Positions 29,201 to 38,232 are shown, numbered from the stretch's first letter. The stretch: 64,000 bases of DNA from SW10 sp965657795 (GCA_965657795.1 CBFHQJ010000005.1:1-64000); one strand, 5' to 3'. Program-made: numbers and translations. Notes: generated by a model not told the origin, from the sequence alone.

Positions 29201-30880
29201 GGCGTGCCGTCATTTCGCTTGCTGGTTCCCCTGGAGACGCTGAACAAATTGCAGGCGCGCGAGCTTTCGAGCGACGAACTGCTGCCCATCACGATGACCT
29301 ATGGCGACGAGGTATTTCCTTTTGCCCGCTATCGATACCGGGGCACGCTCAAGCGCCAGTGGTCGGTCAAGTCTTACCGGATCGACCTGGAGCACGATCA
29401 TCCGTTTGCGGGAGCAGACCGCTTGAATTTTAACGGGAAGCGACCCGGACCGGAGTGGCTGGCCACCGAATACGTCAGGGAAGCGGGCTTTGCTGTCCCG
29501 GAACTCCAGGCGATTCGCTTGCATGTAAACCACCGGGACCAGGGACCTTACCTGTGGGCAGAGCGTATCGGAGGTGACTACCTGGAAAGAAACTATCGCG
29601 GCGCGTCCACCGGGACTTTTTACGAAAGCTGGGGCGAAGGAGACACGGGAGTTGTCCCTCCTGAGATTCTGGAGGTGCTCGATGTGGTTCGCAACACGAA
29701 CCAGGTGTACTACGTGACAGCGGTGCGACAGGTCATCGACCCGGATCAGTGGCTGAGCTGGGCGGCCTCGATGGCCTTGCTTGGAAACAACGAAACAATC
29801 CTCGGTGGCATCAACGGAAACCACGCCGTTTACCTACATCCGGACTCCGGCCTTCTGAGGCTGGAGCCGCTCGATCTCGACGCAACGTGGGAACCCGCGA
29901 GTCTCGGCATGCCGGTTCACGTGGCCACCCCGCTGCCCTACCCGGAATGGCCAGCGGGACTGGAAGCGCTGGAGGCATTGATGCGCACTCCGTATTTCCA
30001 GCGACGTTATTACCAGATCCTGGCAGACGAATTGGACGGATGGTTTCTTCCTTCCAGACTGACGGATGTTATCAACGACCATTTCAACTTAATTGACCCC
30101 GGCGGACTGAGCGCGCCGGATCAGGGCTCGCCGGCGACGACCAACGGGTATTTGAATTTGCGACGCAACGTCGTGGAGCAGCAGATCGGCGACCTCGTGG
30201 ACGCCACCGCGAGCTTCGCTCCAACACCAATCGCCTCCGAAATCGGCGGGATCTACTGGCAGCCGTTTCCCGAGGTGGAGCTTTCGGGCGTCGTCGTGCC
30301 CGACACACACCGGGTCCTGGTGAACCAGAGCACCGCCAGCGTGTCCCTGGATTCGACTAACGGAACCTGGAGCTATCGCACAAGCTTGTCGTTGGGCAAC
30401 ACCGTCCTCAGCCTTGCGGCTCAGCCCTTGAGCAACCGCGCGTATCAAACGGCGGAACAAGTCCTCACCCTGCGCTACGACGGCAACGACAACGACGGAG
30501 ACGGCCTGCCCAACAGCTGGGAAATTTATCATGGGCTGGATCCGAACGACGACGGCAGCGGCGATCCCAATCAGGGAGCTATCGGTGACCCGGATGACGA
30601 CGGGACGTCCAACCTGGAGGAATACGAGGCCAGATCCCATCCAGCACTGTCCCTCCCCCTTCATCTGACCGTCACTCTACTCCCGCCCGACGAATTCCGG
30701 CTGACCTGGTCGTCCTCACCAGGTGCGATCTACCAGGTACAGTTCAGCGACAACCTTGCCGGCACCTGGACCGATGTTGGATTCCCTCTAGCGGGCACCG
30801 GAACCAACTTGTCCGCCATCTTCTCCTCCCTTCCTGCGCAGCGAAGGTTTTTTCGCGTTGCACTGAAAAACGAATTCTGA
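26201..30880 (+). CDS. Giant secreted beta-helix / lamin-tail / CotH-like protein
   Basis: This is a 1,559-residue protein with signal MRTGSIIYRLLGIQAALLLF. A right-handed parallel beta-helix (about 35-400) is recognisable by repeating 'N.I..C..GI.L' turns (SGDGIDLGGSAAHISGN; ADKGISLGEGSNARVENN). Three lamin-tail domains begin at about 436 (VVINEIMYRPPND), 593 (VVINEFLAL) and 723 (VVINEIMYHPSGDND). A Fn-like domain spans about 880-985. A CotH kinase-like domain (about 1000-1340) has RYRGTLKRQWSVKSYRIDL, LNFNGKR and, at the metal-binding position, LEPLDLDATW. The C terminus has a calcium-type DNDGDGLPNSWEIYHGLDPN segment and the usual small beta domain. The stop overlaps the start of the next gene (TGATG). 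Coding sequence is visibly richer in G and C than the sulfatase genes nearby. Confidence 0.85.
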   Translation: MRTGSIIYRLLGIQAALLLFLSGLSSGTEISSDAQWTVSDSPVSVTKKLIIRPGVTLTIDAGVTVMLAEEAAILVKGSLLAKGTSSQPILFTRATGSNAWPGIEFSGARVWNTFSSRSVFEFCRFEHVANEVALQAWEADLEFLNCEFETITDTVIRCHDGRTRLADSLFRDCGEGVNAVRCDADISRNRFYHIRNGADAIDVDLEYSGEGLKPANISQNMIEYCSGDGIDLGGSAAHISGNLIRRCADKGISLGEGSNARVENNVVLHCPIGIAVKDRSAPVMANNTVASCTVGVSVYEKEFGMGGARGHWVNGIVWNCDESIRLDLLSFLDVRHSVISGAEVWPGEGNTNADPKFVDLNADNVLLQPGSPAFNAGTSRLAPATDYHGVARSPMPTFGALEDSATSYDSDRDGQADATDALPFNSLNMADPLVNSSVVINEIMYRPPNDAVALEYIELYNRGDSPVDLSDWQLVDETLFDFPNGTTIQPRSFLVVAANPGSIEAAYGLSGVLGPWSGDLDDEFAVVRLVDGNNGNADTVEYRNSDGWPLGADGSGSSLELIDAHSDNNVGSHWAESVEGDGTPGRKNGVVEGSVVINEFLALSHLGTADWIELYNRGDTQRDISGWYLTDNAETLTEWTIPADTVLQPGEAVFFDSLNFGLSAEGEELFLTQSDGITVESRVAFGDQQPDVAQGRFPDGSPSWSFYPANGTPGQPNGPPTTAAVVINEIMYHPSGDNDAEEFIELYNAGPDEVDLTEWKIRGGIRYDFPMDETLAAGAYLVVAHDPDSVNAKYDLEDSLGPFDSRRLSNRGENLSLRDALGNVVDAVFYRDRGRWPRAADGEGASLELRSPTMDNALPEAWTAGSVASEGTPGAANGSGTNATAIIFSAGHYPVTPTSAEAVTIRARVSSGGRPVHLRWKKDSDAVFQSISMTPVSGSDLVAVIPPQSDRDLIEYYIEAEDTAGNLATWPPGAPVFQLASGGQVPFTIRYLCLDSSASNGVPSFRLLVPLETLNKLQARELSSDELLPITMTYGDEVFPFARYRYRGTLKRQWSVKSYRIDLEHDHPFAGADRLNFNGKRPGPEWLATEYVREAGFAVPELQAIRLHVNHRDQGPYLWAERIGGDYLERNYRGASTGTFYESWGEGDTGVVPPEILEVLDVVRNTNQVYYVTAVRQVIDPDQWLSWAASMALLGNNETILGGINGNHAVYLHPDSGLLRLEPLDLDATWEPASLGMPVHVATPLPYPEWPAGLEALEALMRTPYFQRRYYQILADELDGWFLPSRLTDVINDHFNLIDPGGLSAPDQGSPATTNGYLNLRRNVVEQQIGDLVDATASFAPTPIASEIGGIYWQPFPEVELSGVVVPDTHRVLVNQSTASVSLDSTNGTWSYRTSLSLGNTVLSLAAQPLSNRAYQTAEQVLTLRYDGNDNDGDGLPNSWEIYHGLDPNDDGSGDPNQGAIGDPDDDGTSNLEEYEARSHPALSLPLHLTVTLLPPDEFRLTWSSSPGAIYQVQFSDNLAGTWTDVGFPLAGTGTNLSAIFSSLPAQRRFFRVALKNEF

Positions 30881-32523
30881 TGAACAGCATTATGAAAAAA
30901 ACAACCTTGTCCATTTTTGCCGTCTTACTCTGGGCAAATACCGCCATCACCCGGGCGGCCGACCTTTATGTGAGTCCCGATGGAAATGACACATCGCCGT
31001 TCGCGAACTGGGCCCAGGCCGCCACCAACATTCAGGCCGCGGTGGACGCTGCGGCGGAAGGTGACACCGTCTATCTCGCTGACCATACCTATTTACTGAA
31101 AGAAGCCATTACTGTAAACAAGGCCATCACGATCAAAGGCTTCAACGGCCCGGATGATTGCGTGGTGGATGGACGGAACGATGTTCGCTGTTTTAACATC
31201 AATGATGCGAGCCTCGTCGACTTGACGATTCAACACGGTTTCATACGCGGGGGATTTCTCGGAGATCCCGAGAGAAGATACGGCGGGGGTGTCTACGCCA
31301 GAAATTGTGTGATCAGTAATTGCGTGTTTCGAGAGAACGGCGGATCTCAAGGACTTCACGGAATTCTGCCCGCCGGCGCCGCGCTGGCCGCCCGGGACGG
31401 TAGCGTCGTGAGCGATTGCATCTTTCACGACAACAACAAAGGAGGCGATGGTTTCTCTGATCCTTCTACGGTCCATGTCGGCAAGGACAGTCTGATTGAG
31501 CATTGCATCATCCGGAACAATGTTACCTCGGTGGGCGCCTTGGACTGCGATCACTCCACCGTCGTGCAATGCCAGATCTACAGTAATCAATACAGAGGGG
31601 TCACCATGATCGGGGGAACCATGCGCGATTGCCAGATCTTCGATAATGAGGGCTCCCCGCAGGTGATCGCTATTGTCGTCGGAAGCGCAGTCACACCGGG
31701 CAACCAGGGTGGAGGCGTGCTTATAAGCGGAGGGGGGGTCGTCACGCGATGTCTTATCCAAAACAACAGCAGCCGTATTGGGGGTGGTGCTTACATCGAG
31801 AACGGGACGCTGAGAAATAGCCTCGTCCTGGATAATCGCAGCCATTACGACCCGGAGCATCCGCCGGGATACTTTGACTTTCCATCGGACGGCGGTGGGA
31901 TCTATATGAAAGGGCGCGGCAACCTTGAGAACTGCACGGTGCTCGACAACGTTTCGACCCACACCACCGGAGGTGTATTCTGGGAGGCCTCGTTCGACCC
32001 GGAGGACGAAACCGTCATTCGCAACAATATCTTATACGCAAACAGCGGATTCAATCTGCCCGCGGAAGCCTATGTCGTCACCCTGGAGCACAACTGCATT
32101 CAGAACGGAACCAGGTTAACGGACGGCAACATCAGCAGCGACCCCTTGGTCGCCGCCGGTTACCGCCTGAGTGAATCTTCCCCTTGCCGGGACACCGGAA
32201 GTAATCAAGCCTGGATGACGGGAAGGAGTGATTACGCCGGCATCACGCGTGTCATCACCGACGAGGTAGACATGGGTGCCCTGGAGTTTGTGGCGCCCCT
32301 CGTCATCACGCAGATTCAGTATGGCGATGAAGAGATCACTCTGAACTGGACCTCGTCCCCCGGCGCTTCCTATCAGCTCGAGACAACCGACGATCTGTCC
32401 GCGAATTCATGGCAAGATATCGGCGTCGCCGTGACAGCAAGCGGAACGACCTCATCACAGACGGAAGCTGTCGGCCCCGGACTCCGGCGCTTCTATCGAT
32501 ATCGACATGTTTTCGTTGAGTAA
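30880..32523 (+). CDS. Secreted right-handed beta-helix protein
   Basis: This is a 547-residue protein. It begins at the ATG inside TGATG, so it is translationally coupled to the giant gene upstream; an alternative ATG lies four codons later. The signal region is KKTTLSIFAVLLWANTAITR. 'ADLYVSPDGNDTSPFANWAQ' followed by 'AATNIQAAVDAAAEGDTVYL' is the classic opening of PbH1-type, pectate-lyase-like or polymorphic outer-membrane-like proteins. Repeats with 'CIFHDNN', 'CIIRNN', 'CQIYSNQ', 'CQIFDNE' and 'CLIQNNSSRIGGGAYIENGT' build the helix (about 90-390). A late 'SDPLVAAGYRLSESSPCRDT' and the C-terminal 'LNWTSSPGASYQLETTDDL' are typical of these proteins. It could bind or cleave polysaccharide; catalytic residues are not evident. 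It has the same GC-rich composition as the upstream gene. Confidence 0.85.
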   Translation: MNSIMKKTTLSIFAVLLWANTAITRAADLYVSPDGNDTSPFANWAQAATNIQAAVDAAAEGDTVYLADHTYLLKEAITVNKAITIKGFNGPDDCVVDGRNDVRCFNINDASLVDLTIQHGFIRGGFLGDPERRYGGGVYARNCVISNCVFRENGGSQGLHGILPAGAALAARDGSVVSDCIFHDNNKGGDGFSDPSTVHVGKDSLIEHCIIRNNVTSVGALDCDHSTVVQCQIYSNQYRGVTMIGGTMRDCQIFDNEGSPQVIAIVVGSAVTPGNQGGGVLISGGGVVTRCLIQNNSSRIGGGAYIENGTLRNSLVLDNRSHYDPEHPPGYFDFPSDGGGIYMKGRGNLENCTVLDNVSTHTTGGVFWEASFDPEDETVIRNNILYANSGFNLPAEAYVVTLEHNCIQNGTRLTDGNISSDPLVAAGYRLSESSPCRDTGSNQAWMTGRSDYAGITRVITDEVDMGALEFVAPLVITQIQYGDEEITLNWTSSPGASYQLETTDDLSANSWQDIGVAVTASGTTSSQTEAVGPGLRRFYRYRHVFVE

Positions 32524-32646
32524 GCGACCACCTGCAAAGCAGGAGGCCAGACGGTGTGGTATCCGGTGACACCAACGGTAGTTCCCTCCTCTGGAAGGTT
32601 GTTTCGGCGGAACGGTATCAGCCGTCAACGCCGATGAAGGGTGTTT

Positions 32647-32754
32647 TTACGAACCCGGGACGACGGTCTCCTTGAAGCGTTCGATGGCTTGCCGCATCGA
32701 TGCGGTGACCTGAGGGTTTTCGGTGGCGATATTGGCGCTTTCCTTCGACCGGGA
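32647..32754 (-). pseudogene. C-terminal remnant of a sulfatase
   Basis: Immediately after the DUF1552 stop codon and in the same minus-strand frame, 35 codons read SRSKESANIATENPQVTASM then RQAIERFKETVVPGS and stop. 'E..NIA.ENP.V...M..A...' is the usual end of planctomycete/verrucomicrobial sulfatases, where the chain says that the glycan-bound product is followed by a short amphipathic helix. No start codon or catalytic domain accompanies it. It marks the edge of a deletion next to the 26.2-32.5 kb gene pair. Confidence 0.6.
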
Positions 32755-33981
32755 TCACCCTTTGAGTAAACCAAGATCTTTCTTGCTACTTCCAAAAGAG
32801 CCCAAGTCCACATTGTGTTTGTGGAGGAGCTCCAAGTAGAGATTGCAAAGCGGAGTCGGCTTTTCAAGGACCGTGTGAGCTTGATGACGGTAGCCACCGC
32901 CTGCCACGATGGTAGGGAGGTTGTTGCAGGTGTGATTTGAAGAATCACCGAAGTTGCTGCCGATGACCACAGTGGTGTGATCTAAAAGACTGCCCTCCCC
33001 TTCTTCGATTTGATCGAGTTCGGTGAGAAAGCGGTCAAGATGTTTGACGATGTCGACTTCGATCCGGCTGAGCTTGCCGAGCACATCAGCCTTGCCTCCG
33101 TGGTGCGAAAGAGTGTGCCAGCCACCCGTTGCGCCGGGGACTTTGATCGCGCCGTAAATCCAATCGAGCGAAAGCGTGATGACTCGGGTCGAGTCCGTCT
33201 GCAACGCCAGTTTGGAGAGTTCGAAGAGGTTGCGAACCTTGGTCGAGAAAGCGAATTCCTGATCATCGCTCAAGGTATTTGGCACTTCCGGCTTCTTGGT
33301 CTTGAGCCAAAATTCCTCATGCTTCAATTGCGCTTCAAGTTCTGAAATGACGGTCCGGTAGGATTCGATCTTCGAGTCATCTCCGCCCTTCTTCTTGATC
33401 TGCTCCATGTCGCGATAGAGGGATTGCACGATTTGTTGATCATTCTCGATCTGTTGGCGCTTCACGCTCAGATCTTCTTCACCAAAAAGCCGTTCAAAGA
33501 TCTGCCGCTCGTCGTGCATCGGAGGAATGGCAACGCCCCTGCTGTTCCAGGAACATCCCCAACCGCGGTCGTAGATGCTAAACGAAAGATACGGGAAGCG
33601 CGTGTCACCTCCCATCTCACGAGCAAGGACCTGGTCGACTGAAATGGTATTGGTGAAATTCGTGGCCTCGGGACTCGGTGCTCCAGTCAGGAAAGATTTT
33701 TCCGAGTCGTGATTACTGGTCTCCATGCCAGGATGGAAGAAATTCTGGAAAACGGTCATCTTGTCCCGCACTGCCAACTCCTTGAGATAGGTCGAGCTTT
33801 CGAGATTCCCTCGTTCCTTCGGAAAGAAATTCGGTTCATAGAATCCGAGCGAATTACAGATGAAGATCACCCGCTTCGGCGGAGCCTTGGAAGTCGTGGC
33901 GGCCCGCAGATTCAGCGACTGCAAAGCCAAAGGCAGGGCCGCTCCAAATTTCAGAATCTCTCTCCTGCTGTAATTCCTCAT
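32755..33981 (-). CDS. DUF1552 exported protein
   Basis: This is a 408-residue protein with N terminus MRNYSRREILKFGAALPLAL, a twin-Arg signal (SRREILK). DUF1552 landmarks are 'PKRVIFICNSLGFYEPNFFP', 'DSEKSFLTGAPSP', 'NTISVDQVLAREMGGDTRFP', a long helical region (about 165-245), 'GGWHTLSHHGG' and 'VVIGSNFGDSSNHTCNN', ending 'PLCNLYLELLHKHNVDLGSF'. It differs strongly from the DUF1552 protein at 4204-5505. It is co-transcribed with the DUF1592 gene whose stop overlaps its ATG (33978-33981), but in the opposite order from the first pair. The function is unknown. The normal C terminus (KKDLGLLKG) is followed directly by the sulfatase remnant. Confidence 0.9.
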   Translation of the reverse strand: MRNYSRREILKFGAALPLALQSLNLRAATTSKAPPKRVIFICNSLGFYEPNFFPKERGNLESSTYLKELAVRDKMTVFQNFFHPGMETSNHDSEKSFLTGAPSPEATNFTNTISVDQVLAREMGGDTRFPYLSFSIYDRGWGCSWNSRGVAIPPMHDERQIFERLFGEEDLSVKRQQIENDQQIVQSLYRDMEQIKKKGGDDSKIESYRTVISELEAQLKHEEFWLKTKKPEVPNTLSDDQEFAFSTKVRNLFELSKLALQTDSTRVITLSLDWIYGAIKVPGATGGWHTLSHHGGKADVLGKLSRIEVDIVKHLDRFLTELDQIEEGEGSLLDHTTVVIGSNFGDSSNHTCNNLPTIVAGGGYRHQAHTVLEKPTPLCNLYLELLHKHNVDLGSFGSSKKDLGLLKG

Positions 33982-36773
33982 TCCTTCGATTCGTTGAGGA
34001 TTGCGATTAACACCTCGGTAATCATATTTTTCAAGCGGACGTTTTCAGGTTCCTTCCCAAGAAAATTCCACAGGTGAAGACGCTGCTCGAGGTTCGGTTG
34101 ATCGCCCCCGGCATACTCAAAGAATTTTTTGGCAAAGTTATAGGCAACCTTCTGTTCATTGGATAGCAAGACCTTCTTGAGCCCGAAGACATTCTCAAAC
34201 TTGTCGTCACCAATCTCTCCCGAGGCATCCACCGTGGCCCCGATTTCGAAAAATCCCTGGGGACGATAGGTGAAGGTGCTCCGGTGCGCCTTCTTGATTT
34301 TGTATTTTTCCCGCCATTGCCCGGTGGCATCAAAGCTCTCCAGCGCGAAGCCATAGGGGTCGATACTCTTGTGGCAGGCATAGCAGGTCTGGTTGCTCTT
34401 GTGTTGATCGATCTGCTCCTTGAGCGTGGTCGCTACTCCATGCTCCGGCTCCAGAGCAGGAACACTTTCGGGAGGAGGCGAAAGCGGCGTGCCCACAATA
34501 TTTTTGGAGATCCACGCTCCGCGCAGGATGGGCGAGGTGTCGAAACCATCCGTGGTCACCTTCAACACACTTGCCATCGTCATCAACCCACCTCTTGGAC
34601 TCCCGGCAGGAAATGTCACCTTGCGCATTCTCTGCCCGGTCACGCCCTCAACTCCATAGTGCCGGGCAAGACGTTGATTGAGAAAAGTAAAGTCAGAGTC
34701 GATGAGATTCCTGGCGGAAAGATTCTCTTGAACCAAGTGCTGCAGATAGCTCCGGGTTTCAATCGGCAGGTAGTGATTCAAGAGATCATCGTAGAGCGGA
34801 TAAAGCTTCAGCGAAGGTGTCACTTTATTGAGGCCCCTGAGATTGAGCCATTGATCGCTAAAAGAACGAATCATGCGGGCACTCCGTTGATCGTCCAGCA
34901 TTCGCACGATCTGATTCCGAAGCGTTTCACCATGAAGCTCTCCGGCCGCGGCCACCGAAAGAAGTTCCTCATCTGGAATTGACAGCCAAAGCGTTCGCGC
35001 CAAATCACCAGCCTTCGCATAGGATGAATTGGCATGCTCCCCGGGTGCCATCAAAAACCTGGGCGAACAAAGAATCGCCTTCAGGCCAACTTTGGTGGCT
35101 TGCACAAAATTGCCGCCATCATCGAGTCGACGAAGCCCAACCTGATAATAGGGCTCCAACTCTTGCTCGCTCAGAGCAGATGAAAAAGCCCGCCTGGCGA
35201 ATCGTCGAATCACTCCTTTCAGATCTTTGCTAGATCGCGAAGCAACCGCAATGGCAGAGCTTTCGGCAGGCGCACGCAATGAGGTGATGACATCCAGTCT
35301 ACCGATCGAAGCAATCGATTTCCCATCAAGTGAAACCGCATCGGTAATAAGAAATTTAAGAAAACGATGAGTCGTTTTCTTCGGAAAGAAAATCGGCTGC
35401 GCATTGGCAAAGCTCACATCAAGATTCCCGACCATCACCTTCTCACCCCAATTCTCTCCATCGTCGGAAAAGTAGATTTCATACCCGTTAACCAACCCGT
35501 TTCCATTGCCACCTTGCCAGGTTGCAAAAGAAAGTCCTTCAATGGTCGCCTCATTTGGATTTTCAAAGATCACGTAATGCGGCGGTTTCGCCACGGTTGG
35601 CGAAAAGCGGGTATGCCAAAAGGTTAGGCTGGAACCATCCTGCAACTTCTCCTTCTCCATCCCCTTTTGAAAGCTGCTCACCGACACGAAGCCACCAATT
35701 TTCCGAAGCGTGGTTTGAAATCCCAAAACCTCACCATCCTCTCTGGGCCCGGCTTGAATAGGCAAGCCGGCGAAGACCTCCTGATAGGATGAAGGCGGCC
35801 AGGCATCCACCAAGGGCCCACGCACTTTCAACTGCTTGATGTAAATCCCCCGCTTTGGGTTTCGCTCTCGATAATTGTGACGGGAATAGCAATGCACCGA
35901 AATGCTTTCTCCGGGATTGAGGTAAGCGCGTATCGTCCGCGATTTGATCTCCCGATTCCCAAGTGAAATCACCCCGAGCAAGCGCTGCGGCTGGGGTCGG
36001 TCGTCGGCGTAGTAATACCTTCCGGCATGAACTTGCAGGCTCATGTCATCTTCAAAGTCCGCCACTTTCGCAGCCTCAAAAGTGAGCTCATACCAACCCG
36101 ACACGGGCGGCTCGAAGCCGTCGTAAAAGAAAGAATAGCTGATCCCGTTATTGGAACGTGTCCACGAAAACAGCGTCCCCTCCTGATAGGGTCGGTGATA
36201 ACGCCGATACATCTCGTGACTATCCCGGACCTTGTTCGTGACCCAGCTTTTCTCCACTGGAAACCCATCATCCGGAAAGGCCTGGTTCAAGATCTCATCC
36301 GCCACCGAGAAGTAAGATCCCAGCATCTCCCGGCTCAGTTGAATCTTCCGGCTGGAATCGAAATCATTCGTCCCCCGGTCTTCCGGGATCCGACCGGCGA
36401 GATTCAAATCCGTCCCCAGGAGATCATTAAGCGAATACACGAACTCATGTCGGCTGATTCGGCGGAAGGATTTCCCACTTCCGACAGCTTGCTTCTCCGC
36501 CAACCACTTGAGCACTTTCTGCTTCTCTTCAAGATCCGGCTGCTCCTTGTCAGCGGGAGGCATTTTCCCCGTCACCAAGTTCTCAAAAATTAGCGAACCA
36601 TCGAAGTCCTCTTTCCCAAGCATCCCAGAGAGATCCAGCCCCGCTTTCTTCGAGCCATCGCCGTGACAATCAAAGCAATAATACTCAAAAACCTCCACCG
36701 CCTTCTCGTCAGCAAGAACTGCCGGTCCCATCAGGCACGCAACACTGAAAACGATAGATGCGACTTGCTTCAC
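33978..36773 (-). CDS. DUF1592/DUF1588/DUF1585 cytochrome-like protein
   Basis: This is a 931-residue exported protein that starts at GTG (signal MKQVASIVFSVACLMGPAVL). Possible c-heme sites are CFDCH at residues 33-37 and CYACH near 799. Other landmarks: 'FRRISRHEFVYSLNDLLGTD' (DUF1587, about 103), 'SEQELEPYYQVGLRRLDDG' (DUF1595), 'AGDLARTLWLSIPDEEL' (DUF1592, about 590), 'RGGLMTMASVLKVT' (DUF1588, about 730) and 'DPYGFALESFDATGQWREK' (DUF1585). A segment around 370-470 ('VIFENPNEATIEGLSFATWQ') resembles a galactose-binding insertion that the first DUF1592 protein lacks. It sits between an MscS channel (11 nt upstream) and its DUF1552 partner (4-nt overlap). Electron transfer outside the cytoplasm is suggested by the heme motifs only. 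Confidence 0.9.
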   Translation of the reverse strand: MKQVASIVFSVACLMGPAVLADEKAVEVFEYYCFDCHGDGSKKAGLDLSGMLGKEDFDGSLIFENLVTGKMPPADKEQPDLEEKQKVLKWLAEKQAVGSGKSFRRISRHEFVYSLNDLLGTDLNLAGRIPEDRGTNDFDSSRKIQLSREMLGSYFSVADEILNQAFPDDGFPVEKSWVTNKVRDSHEMYRRYHRPYQEGTLFSWTRSNNGISYSFFYDGFEPPVSGWYELTFEAAKVADFEDDMSLQVHAGRYYYADDRPQPQRLLGVISLGNREIKSRTIRAYLNPGESISVHCYSRHNYRERNPKRGIYIKQLKVRGPLVDAWPPSSYQEVFAGLPIQAGPREDGEVLGFQTTLRKIGGFVSVSSFQKGMEKEKLQDGSSLTFWHTRFSPTVAKPPHYVIFENPNEATIEGLSFATWQGGNGNGLVNGYEIYFSDDGENWGEKVMVGNLDVSFANAQPIFFPKKTTHRFLKFLITDAVSLDGKSIASIGRLDVITSLRAPAESSAIAVASRSSKDLKGVIRRFARRAFSSALSEQELEPYYQVGLRRLDDGGNFVQATKVGLKAILCSPRFLMAPGEHANSSYAKAGDLARTLWLSIPDEELLSVAAAGELHGETLRNQIVRMLDDQRSARMIRSFSDQWLNLRGLNKVTPSLKLYPLYDDLLNHYLPIETRSYLQHLVQENLSARNLIDSDFTFLNQRLARHYGVEGVTGQRMRKVTFPAGSPRGGLMTMASVLKVTTDGFDTSPILRGAWISKNIVGTPLSPPPESVPALEPEHGVATTLKEQIDQHKSNQTCYACHKSIDPYGFALESFDATGQWREKYKIKKAHRSTFTYRPQGFFEIGATVDASGEIGDDKFENVFGLKKVLLSNEQKVAYNFAKKFFEYAGGDQPNLEQRLHLWNFLGKEPENVRLKNMITEVLIAILNESKE

Positions 36774-36784
36774 GACAATTCTCT

Positions 36785-38020
36785 TTAGCGGAGGTTCTTC
36801 AAATCAGCTCCGGTCGGGGACTGGAAAACATTTAAGCCGAACTCCGGGAGCACGGCTAGGAGATGATCGAAGATATCGCTCTGGATTGCCTCGTATTCGA
36901 TCCAACGATTGTCATTGGTGAAAATATAAATCTCAATTGGCAGGCCTTTCTCAGTCGATTGCAATTGCCGAACCAGAAGTGTTTGATCCTTTGAAATCTT
37001 GGGATGGCTCTTGAGATATTCACCCACGTAGGCGCGGAAAGTTCCCAGATTTGTTAGGGCGCGGGCGTTTACTGGCTCGGCATTTTCCTCTTTAGGAAAC
37101 TGCTTATTCCATTCGCCGAGCTCTTTCTCTTTTCTATCGAGATAATCACGCAAAAGGCGGATCTTGCGAAAGCGCTCGATGGACTTCACATCCAGCAAAG
37201 CCACCGAGTTCATATCGAGCAAGAGGTTTCGCTTGATTCGTCGCACCCCGGATTTGCTCATCCCTCGCCAGTTTTTGAAACTATCGCTGATCAACACATG
37301 AGTCGGAATAGTGGTAATCGTTTTATCAAAGTTCTGCACCTTAACGGTAGTCAACGCGACATCGATCACGTCTCCATCGGCGCCAAATTTCGGCATCTCA
37401 ATCCAGTCACCCCTCGCGACCATTCGGTTGGCGGATAGCTGTACACCCGCAACCAATCCAAGAATCGCATCCTTAAAGATAAGCATCATCACCGCGGTCA
37501 ATGCGCCAAGACCGCTGAGGATAATCACCGGAGATTTTCCGAGAATTGCCGAAACCATAAAGATCGCCGCAGCCGAAAAAATCAAAATCTTAAAGATCTG
37601 AAGGAAGCCTTTGATAGGTATCTCCCGCGACACCGGGAAACGACTGTAAATACGTTCACACACATTGAGAATCGAACTCACCGCCAAAGAGACCATTACG
37701 ATGATGTAAATCTCTGCGAGAACTCTGACAGCCTCGGACGCCGTTGAATTACGGAGCGCGGCCTGCCCTCCGGCCCATACCATCATCCCAGGGACCAACT
37801 GCGCGATCCAGCAAAACAAGCGGCTAGATACCAACTCATCATCCAATGTATTGTCGCTCCGTTTTACCAGCACCCGGATTAGGCGCACTACCAGGCGCAA
37901 GGCGATGAAGTAAATCCCAACTGCAGACAAGAGCACCAGCACAAGGATCAAGCCATCTGCCAAGCCCGAGACCCATGAAGCATAGCTCCCCACTCCACGG
38001 CCAATCCATCCTTCCATCAT
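36785..38020 (-). CDS. MscS-family mechanosensitive ion channel
   Basis: This is a 411-residue membrane protein when started at the ATG at 38020 (MMEGWIGR); the 75-residue upstream extension overlaps the divergent dehydrogenase gene and is not signal-like. Five transmembrane helices are visible: GLILVLVLLSAVGIYFIALR, LFCWIAQLVPGMMVWAGG, IYIIVMVSLAVSSILNV, ILIFSAAAIFMVSAIL and the pore-lining TM3 region (GLGALTAVMMLIFKDAILGL). A beta domain (NRMVARGDWIEMPKFGADGD) and 'ALTTVKVQNFDKTITTIPTH' follow, the YbdG/MscS signature. A late helical cytoplasmic insert holds 'DYLDRKEKELGEWNKQFPKE'. It should open under membrane tension to release solutes during hypo-osmotic shock. The 11-nt gap to the DUF1592 gene suggests co-transcription, an odd pairing. 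Confidence 0.9.
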   Translation of the reverse strand: MMEGWIGRGVGSYASWVSGLADGLILVLVLLSAVGIYFIALRLVVRLIRVLVKRSDNTLDDELVSSRLFCWIAQLVPGMMVWAGGQAALRNSTASEAVRVLAEIYIIVMVSLAVSSILNVCERIYSRFPVSREIPIKGFLQIFKILIFSAAAIFMVSAILGKSPVIILSGLGALTAVMMLIFKDAILGLVAGVQLSANRMVARGDWIEMPKFGADGDVIDVALTTVKVQNFDKTITTIPTHVLISDSFKNWRGMSKSGVRRIKRNLLLDMNSVALLDVKSIERFRKIRLLRDYLDRKEKELGEWNKQFPKEENAEPVNARALTNLGTFRAYVGEYLKSHPKISKDQTLLVRQLQSTEKGLPIEIYIFTNDNRWIEYEAIQSDIFDHLLAVLPEFGLNVFQSPTGADLKNLR

Positions 38021-38232
38021 CTCATGCAATCCGTTCACGCTCTCTAACTGACATAAGAGAACCTCCGAGGCAAGCCGAGTTAAATTTGGGGGATCACTCC
38101 CAAACTGCGAGTTTATGCTGAAACTCGGCGACCAGTTGGGGCCCCTAAAGCCGAGCACTGACAAGGAGAAGCGCGAGGAGATTAAGAAGGCCATCGCCGC
38201 CTCTTCCCAGGCGTGGTATCTTTCGCCAACTG

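Noticed and set aside
31093..31962. 289-residue minus-strand frame within the beta-helix gene
   Set aside because: It is antisense to regular beta-helix repeats, which produce long open frames on both strands.
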